Shown here: positions 58,301 through 64,000 of the stretch, one piece after another
Layout: every line of letters begins with the position of its first letter
Numbering within the stretch: the stretch's first letter is position 1
Source: Letharia columbiana
Lineage: Eukaryota; Ascomycota; Lecanoromycetes; Lecanorales; Parmeliaceae
NCBI RefSeq assembly: GCF_014066305.1
Contig: NW_023501074.1
Location: forward strand, 434,001-498,000
Direction of reading: 5' to 3'
DNA length: 64,000 nt
Made by a program: the position numbers and the translations under genes
Notes under the pieces: generated by a model
Databases searched by the model: none
What the model was told of the DNA's origin: nothing
Seen by the model: only the letters and a program-made list of their open reading frames with translations

Positions 58301-60023
58301 TCATTTCGTTACCGCATTAGGTAGTATATTCGCTCCTCCACCAGGCACACTTGCGATGCCCATAGCACTTGCTGTCATGGAATTGTTGTGCGGCAGATAA
58401 GGCGTGCTGTACATCGGGTTCATAGAGGCAGTCGTAAAAGGTGGTTGCCAAGACTGCGTGGCAGCTGGGAAGTAACTGCAGCAGCAGTCGCCCGAGTGGA
58501 CGGTCTCAGGTAGTGTAGTGGTGGGGGGCGAGTGTGTGGAAGATAGCTGCCGGGTCGATGGTAGAGACGGTGGGACGGAGGAGAATTTGTAAGGCGGCTG
58601 AGGGCTGGGCTGCGTGGAGGTGGACATGCGTGGAGACTTGGAGGGACCTTGACGGACGCGCTTCGGGTCCGGTTCATCGGGGTGAGGGTGGGAGATTCGG
58701 TGAGTCTTCAGTGGTGGGGAAGCTGAAGATGGCGATTTCGAGCTCGGAAGAGTGGGCGTTTTGAAGGTAGGTGTAGGGAATGCTGGTGCGCTATTGGAGC
58801 CGCCGCTTGGTCTCGTCCAACCGCCATATGAATTCAATTCGGCGGTGGGGATGTTATTGAAATCGAAGGACGCGAAAGGGTTATCCAAGCTCCGTTCTCT
58901 TTTCAGAGTGGAAGTAGGCTTTGGGGGGTCTGAGCCAGTCCTTCGAGCGACGTTGGTGGGAAGGCTCGTGGCCTTGCGGCCCGTGGCTCTCTCGCCGACA
59001 GGGAGGTCCTTCCGTTGCTGAAAATTTCTCGGACTGCGACCACGGACAATTATGGCTGCGGATCTTGCTTCGGCGATAACGACTCTTTCACCTGACGATA
59101 AGGTGGCCACGAGCTTCAAGCGAGCCACGAAGTGTTGCTGGAGTTCCTTCCGACGCCCATTGTTGGCTGTGGCTATCCGGAATTGAAGTCGCTTCCACGC
59201 AAAGGGGTATGTTGCGAACTCCACGTCCGGATCGTGAGTTGACATGAGGTCGAGTGGTATGACTGTGGGCTCCTTCTCTGTCTTTTCCTCGGGTGGGACG
59301 GGTGGACTGTTGATTGGTGTTTTCCACGGGACCGAGATCAGCTTCACGGTACCGCCCTCGACTGACTCTGTTGCCGAAATGGTGAGTTCCTGTGCCACTA
59401 TTGGTATGCGCTCGTTGCGTTCCGTCAAGATGTAGCGCAAACCGCGAGGAAGAGTGATAGATCCCGTGACTTGGAATAGGTTGCGGCGGTAGCACGTGAG
59501 TTCTGGAGGAGTCATCTGAGGAAAGAGACCCGGGGCGTTTGGGGGATCCGCCATGAAAAACATGCCGTGTAAACGTGCATTGAGGGATAGGGATATCCTT
59601 CGGAGGGAGTGATCGAGCAGTGAGAAATGGTAGGTGATTGGTTGGAAGCTGAGCAGCTCATCATCCCGATCAATTGATGCGCTCTCTGGTGCGGATTGCT
59701 CATGTGTCTCTTGATGTGCAGTCGAGTCATAGCGGAAGTCTGGGTAGGTGGGATTGAAGGCGCGGTCGGCTTCGCTAGAGCTGAGAAGAGGAGGCATTTG
59801 GGATATGGAATGGATGCTGGAAATGATGAGATTGATTAGAATGATGGTCTGTGCAACGTTCTGGATGGGACTCATACCCTCGGAAATCATCGGTGGAATA
59901 GGTGGGCGTTTGAAAGCTCTGCTCTGCGAGGCCCATTGCGGGTAGCGTGGTCAGGTAATCGTCGGTAGTGGTATTATTGTTAGGCGGAAGGTAAGACATG
60001 ACCATGTGGTCGTAGCCGTTCAT
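58301..60023 (-). CDS. NDT80/PhoG-like transcription factor, 553 residues
   Basis: Exons on the minus strand: 60023-59878 and 59816-58301 (phase 2 intron, GTATGA...TTCCAG). The Ig-fold NDT80/PhoG DNA-binding domain spans about residues 100-300: FQPITYHFSLLDHSLRRIS, LHGMFFMADPP, FQVTGSITLPRGLRYILTER, VEFATYPFAWKRLQFRIATA, NNGRRKELQQHFVARLKLV and VVIAEARSAAIIVRGRSPRN are all recognisable. The rest is Ser/Thr/Pro-rich with a Cys cluster (DCCCSYF) and a Met/Asn-rich end. Fungal members include Neurospora VIB-1 and Aspergillus XprG, which act in nutrient-starvation responses, extracellular protease production and incompatibility cell death. The long upstream region has a GTGA microsatellite. Confidence 0.9.
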
Positions 60024-63000
60024 GATTGCTTGTAATATAGGAGTTGTAGTAGAGACAGAATATGCGCAAAGCGACAGCAGCAATGGAATATATGAATGAA
60101 AGTCAGATGAGAAAAGCAGAAGGAGAAGTACGATGAAGAAAATGGGGAGGAGTCTGAAGGGTATTGACGTCCTTTTCAGCTCAGCGGGGTGTCCGACATG
60201 GTATAAAACAATTGTGGAACATGCTTGACTTGAGCGATGTTTTGAAGAAAAGATGAAACAGAACGCAGTGAGTGTGGGGATGTGCATCAGAGAAGAAGAG
60301 GGAAAGTAGGTAGAAGAGAAGAGAAAAAGAGAGTGGGAAGAGATGATGAGTGAGTGAGTGAGTGAGTAGAATGAGTGGGTAAGTGTGGTGTCGGGTGTAC
60401 ATGTTCCCACGTGAGATCTTCATAATAATAAGATCTTCAAATTCATGCATCTTCTGGAGCACATGGCGCAGGGATTGCCACGTTGTCTCCGGCGAGGAAT
60501 GAGCCGAGTCTACCGATGATCCTTTTTTTCAGGCCACACTACGTTTGAGAATATCTGAAGCACGTTGTAAGAAAAAGGGAAAAAGGGAAGAGGGAAAAAG
60601 GAAAAAAGGGCGCCGTCCTGTATCAGATTTCTGCTGCGGTGAGAGAGGAAAGGATCTTCCGAGCGTCATTCGTACCTGGAGCGAATGGAGGGGCAACTGA
60701 GGCTTGGCTAAGTGCCGCTAGTGGGGGCTGATAACATCATCATGATCATAGGGCGCTGCTTATCGAACTCCGATAGGCCAAGGTGGGTAAGGCGTTGCTT
60801 ACAATGCATGGGAATGATGAAGGCGGCATGGATGATGCAGAATTAGCGTGGAAGATGACGGTGATCTCCTCCCGCAACGGGTAACGAGAGCGAAGTCGGT
60901 AAAGTAGAAAGAAGTTAAGAAGGTCAGAAGAAGCAGAAGCTTGGCTACAGAAATCTCAGCCTTGGCTCCATTTACTTTACTTACTTTAAACTTCCTACTC
61001 ACTTTTAACTTCCTCCGCACTTTTCCCTTTTTTTCTCTCCGCCGAAACAGCCGGTAAGATCGACAAGCGCCGGGATTCCAAAAAGAAGGCACCATGCCAC
61101 CAAGGGCCAACTTTTTGGTCTTTCACTTAGTGATAAAGTAAAGTATACCTACTATAGTCTGTTACAAAGGAAGTAGTTACTGAATGAAGATAAGTGTGAA
61201 ACAAAATGTCTGCTTGTTTCAACTGAAATCCCTGCGGATTCTTCCCTGCTTTTCGGACCTCTTCCGCCCTTCTCCTTGGCCGGACAATAATACGAGTAAT
61301 GAAATGATCTGCACAATTCTCACGCTGGAGCCACCTTCTGACCATGCTCCGATCGACGTGTTTCACATTCTCGCCTAAGAAAACAAAAGTGAGAAACTGA
61401 GCAAGATCATCAAATGTGCGCGCGTCAACAACACCAGATATATTACCATGATTCGCCAACCCTCCTCCTATCCACTGTCATCAACTCCGCGGGATCCAAT
61501 CATCACAGCCTCGTCCGACATTGAGTCACAGAACCTGCAATCCGAGTCGAGGCAGATCCGCATATCCAGTCGTCCACCGACCTTTTCAAACCCTCATGAA
61601 ACACATCAGATTTCGCGGGTCTGGTAAATCAGGTACAAGTATCGCTACATCCCTCAGAACAGACGCAGGTACGCGGCGTTGGTCCCCCACGATGGAAAAA
61701 TGCGGAGAGTTTGCAATCCAAGGGGACGCAGGTACACGGCGAGCACCACCTGCAGAATGCTGATTCACGCCGCCACGAGGCCAATGAGCTGATCGTTTCT
61801 TCTCTCACACTTCCTCGTTTTCTTTATATCTAAATTTGTCTTGTCCCTGATCTATTTTTGACTGCTCTCCTTTCCCACTCGGACATGCCTCAATCTTTGG
61901 CAACGCAGCCACTCGCCTGCGCATGGTGAGAGTAAATGGGTTCGGCCTCCAGTCCCTCATGAGGTCTCCTTGAGCCTCATACCATGGTGGTGCGCGGAGG
62001 TGAGTCAGCGATCACTCGATCCAGAACCATGGTGATCCTGTTGCTTGCGGCTCAAAAATAGACACATCGGTGCCTGCTCTCTTGTCACCTGAAGTCAGCA
62101 TTCTTGATAAGCTGATGCAGTTCGTATTACCCCCACTGTGATTTCAAGTTATTTCCACTATCATTAATAGGGTTGACAAACTTTTCCTTTATCGGTTCTG
62201 TAAACTCGGAGATAATGGAGGCGACTTGCTGTACTCGTACAGTGGCTATCCTAGGAATCCTCTCGATCTTCGCCTTTCTTCTTGTTTCGTTCAATGCCAT
62301 CACATCAACACGCTGCATGAAAAATCCAATCTGAAGCACATCATCGTATCCAGACCAATGCTGTGTTAGATACCGGAACTGCTGACTCTGACGGATGAAA
62401 GGACGAGGCTCTTGTTCGGTGAGTTTTGTCTTGCCCCGCAGAGTGTCTGCTACGCTCGATGTACTTCGCCAAAGCCCACCCTCCCTCCCCCCCCAAACCA
62501 AGAAAAAAAGAAAAACGCAATGCAACTCCGTCCCTCAAAACCTGTAGTTCCATATAAGCTCTATGCCGCATTCCGACAAAAAGAAGTTTTCTCCTCTCCG
62601 CCAAAAAAATGGAAGTTGCGACCCGGCATTGGCTTTCGCCGTGCACACCACGCTCCAACTGCTCATTCCCTACAGGAGAGAGAGTCACGGAAGCGAGCAG
62701 CCTAGCCATGTCCACTGACGCTCCCCTTCCCCAAATCCCAGACAGCGCCAACCCCGTCGCCTTTCCGAATCCGACGCTTCCTTGGCTCGAGACGCGATTG
62801 ATTGATACATTCCGACTCGGCTGGGTTCAAGGGATCAACAACAAAGTTCCATCTTGAGATTCCATCGACCTACGAGTGATCCGATGGCCGCATATGCTCA
62901 CGGGGGTAGTGAAGGTGGAGGTGTGGAGGTGGAGACGTGGGGGCTTTGATCGAGGGGGTGATGGTTCACACGAGTGCCACGATGCAGGAACGGATAACAG

Positions 63001-63296
63001 CGTCGAAGACGATGGCGTCACGGAAAGGCTTGACGAGGTCTGTTTTACTGGAAGGGATGGATTCTTGCATCGATTCTCTTTAGCTTATAGTACACTCGGG
63101 GTTACCTGGAGCCACAGGCGCATGGGTACTTGGACCTAGAGTGCAAGATGCAAAGAAGGAATCTGGCAAGGTCATGGAGATGAAGACCAGTACGATCCGG
63201 ACTCTTGTCCAATCGCCGTGCGCCAGCGCTGTTCCGATCCTCTGTCAAGCTTTCACCAGGTATTGCCCTCCATAACGCCCGTTGCAAGCATTGCGT
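60024..63296. other. long upstream region of the NDT80 gene, otherwise gene-poor
   Basis: 3.3 kb. The first kilobase is purine-rich, consistent with a long regulated leader. GTGA/GAGT tandem at about 60346-60368. AAAGGGAAAAAGGGAAGAGGG-like run near 60570-60610 (A/G only). A minus-strand frame at 61459-61127 (110 codons, for example MVRRWLQRENCADHFITRII) may be a small gene or relic. GACGCAGGTACGCGGCG at 61662 recurs as GACGCAGGTACACGGCG at 61727. No RNA gene recognised. Confidence 0.4.
60346..60368. repeat. GAGT/GTGA microsatellite in the NDT80 upstream region
   Basis: About six tandem 4-bp units (GAGTGAGTGAGTGAGTGAGT), roughly 325 bp upstream of the NDT80-like start. Confidence 0.85.
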
Positions 63297-64000
63297 TCAA
63301 TGACCGCCTCCAAATCCTACGCTACCAGCGCTCTCGCCCACATGGACGGCATCCTCATCTTCCTCAATGCCTCTGCCGCGTCCTCCTGCACCAGCTGTTG
63401 GTGGGATGCTGGCATTCGTGCTCACAGATCCACTCCTTGTTACGCCAGTTCCTGATTGTCGACGACCGCTAAGGCTCCTTTCTAATTCCTGTATGCGCCT
63501 TCGCAAAGCTTCGTTCTCACGCTTCACTATGTCGAGCTCTGTTCGATGATGAGCGGCTTCTTCGTACCGTTGCGTCGACGGTACGCGTGTATTTCCTTGA
63601 TTCATGGTTTGCTGAGACGAGGATGAAGTTTGATTATACGATGCTGAGCCAGAGTGTCGATGTGCATGGAGGTTGGGGAAGTGATCGCCTTGGTATAGTG
63701 AGGAAGACAAAGAAGGCGAGGAGGCTTCGGATCGCCGCGACGCGACTGAGCTTTGCCTGCTAAGAGGTTCTCGAGCATATGAGTATGGGGCTGTGGCATC
63801 TCGCGCGGGTGCGATGCCTGATACTGTGCTTCCGGCTACCCCTGCTGTCGTGCCAACGGTGCTTCCACTTGTCCCAGTAATGCCAGTAGCTGTAGTCGCA
63901 GCTGTGTTTGAACTTCGAGCGCTCAGATTGGAGGACGATCGATGCCGCCGTGAGGGAGTAGGGTGACTGGGCCCAGAAATTAGATGGTTTGCGTTCTGAT
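63297..64000 (-). CDS. Ser/Thr-rich protein with C-terminal coiled coil, 5' end outside window
   Basis: The frame is open from the window edge to a stop at 63297, giving 234 C-terminal residues; the start lies beyond 64000. The sequence is Ser/Thr/Gly-rich (ATTATGITGTSGSTVGTTAG, QSSVASRRSEASSPSLSSS) and probably disordered. A well-formed coiled coil follows (YEEAAHHRTELDIVKRENEA then LRRRIQELERSL), then a Gly-rich acidic tail. The coiled-coil segment resembles the conserved end of a fungal family that I recall as DUF4048; that assignment is tentative. No enzyme motif. Role unknown. Confidence 0.65.
   Translation of the reverse strand, partial: QNANHLISGPSHPTPSRRHRSSSNLSARSSNTAATTATGITGTSGSTVGTTAGVAGSTVSGIAPARDATAPYSYAREPLSRQSSVASRRSEASSPSLSSSLYQGDHFPNLHAHRHSGSASYNQTSSSSQQTMNQGNTRVPSTQRYEEAAHHRTELDIVKRENEALRRRIQELERSLSGRRQSGTGVTRSGSVSTNASIPPTAGAGGRGRGIEEDEDAVHVGESAGSVGFGGGH

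Overview
The window comes from a filamentous ascomycete (Pezizomycotina; a dothideomycete-like genome is my guess from gene content, not something I can prove). The evidence is: spliced genes with short GT-AG introns of about 45-120 nt carrying CTRAY-like branch points; typical fungal families (NDT80/PhoG factor, CipC, GT71 mannosyltransferase, UNC93-like transporter, MARVEL protein, choline oxidase); and a block of extreme AT content that looks like repeat-induced point mutation (RIP).

Layout. 1-2300 is an AT-rich, gene-free, RIP-like block. 2.3-17.5 kb is sparse: a BAHD acyltransferase beside the AT block, an unknown 326-residue protein, an 11-exon secreted protein of unknown function, a Nudix hydrolase and a CipC-like stress protein, separated by long empty or decayed stretches. 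18.6-19.7 kb is a nested repeat: a tRNA-like (SINE-like) repeat array interrupted by a 519-bp element with terminal inverted repeats and a TA duplication. Then come a GT71 mannosyltransferase and a four-helix MARVEL protein. 25-31 kb is a graveyard: head-to-head F-box-like relics, a shattered NLR (NB-ARC plus ankyrin) gene and a secreted-protein gene with one internal TAG.

31-38 kb is dense and intact: epoxide hydrolase, a small conserved hydrophilic protein, a single-pass membrane protein, a DAHP synthase with a minisatellite-encoded Asn-Gly tail, and a conserved low-complexity protein. 38.3-43.8 kb is mostly empty. 43.8-64 kb holds a PHD-finger protein, a Cys-rich membrane protein, an atypical hexokinase, an UNC93/DUF895-type transporter, a divergent aldehyde dehydrogenase / choline-oxidase-like pair (probable choline to glycine betaine route), an NDT80/PhoG transcription factor and, cut by the window edge, a Ser/Thr-rich coiled-coil protein.

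Functional links. The best-supported one is the divergent choline oxidase / betaine aldehyde dehydrogenase pair sharing a 576-bp promoter. More speculative is that the atypical hexokinase and the NDT80/PhoG factor, 7.5 kb apart, resemble the Aspergillus XprF and XprG regulators of the starvation response. Exon structures were worked out by hand from reading frame and splice consensus; they are predictions without transcript support.
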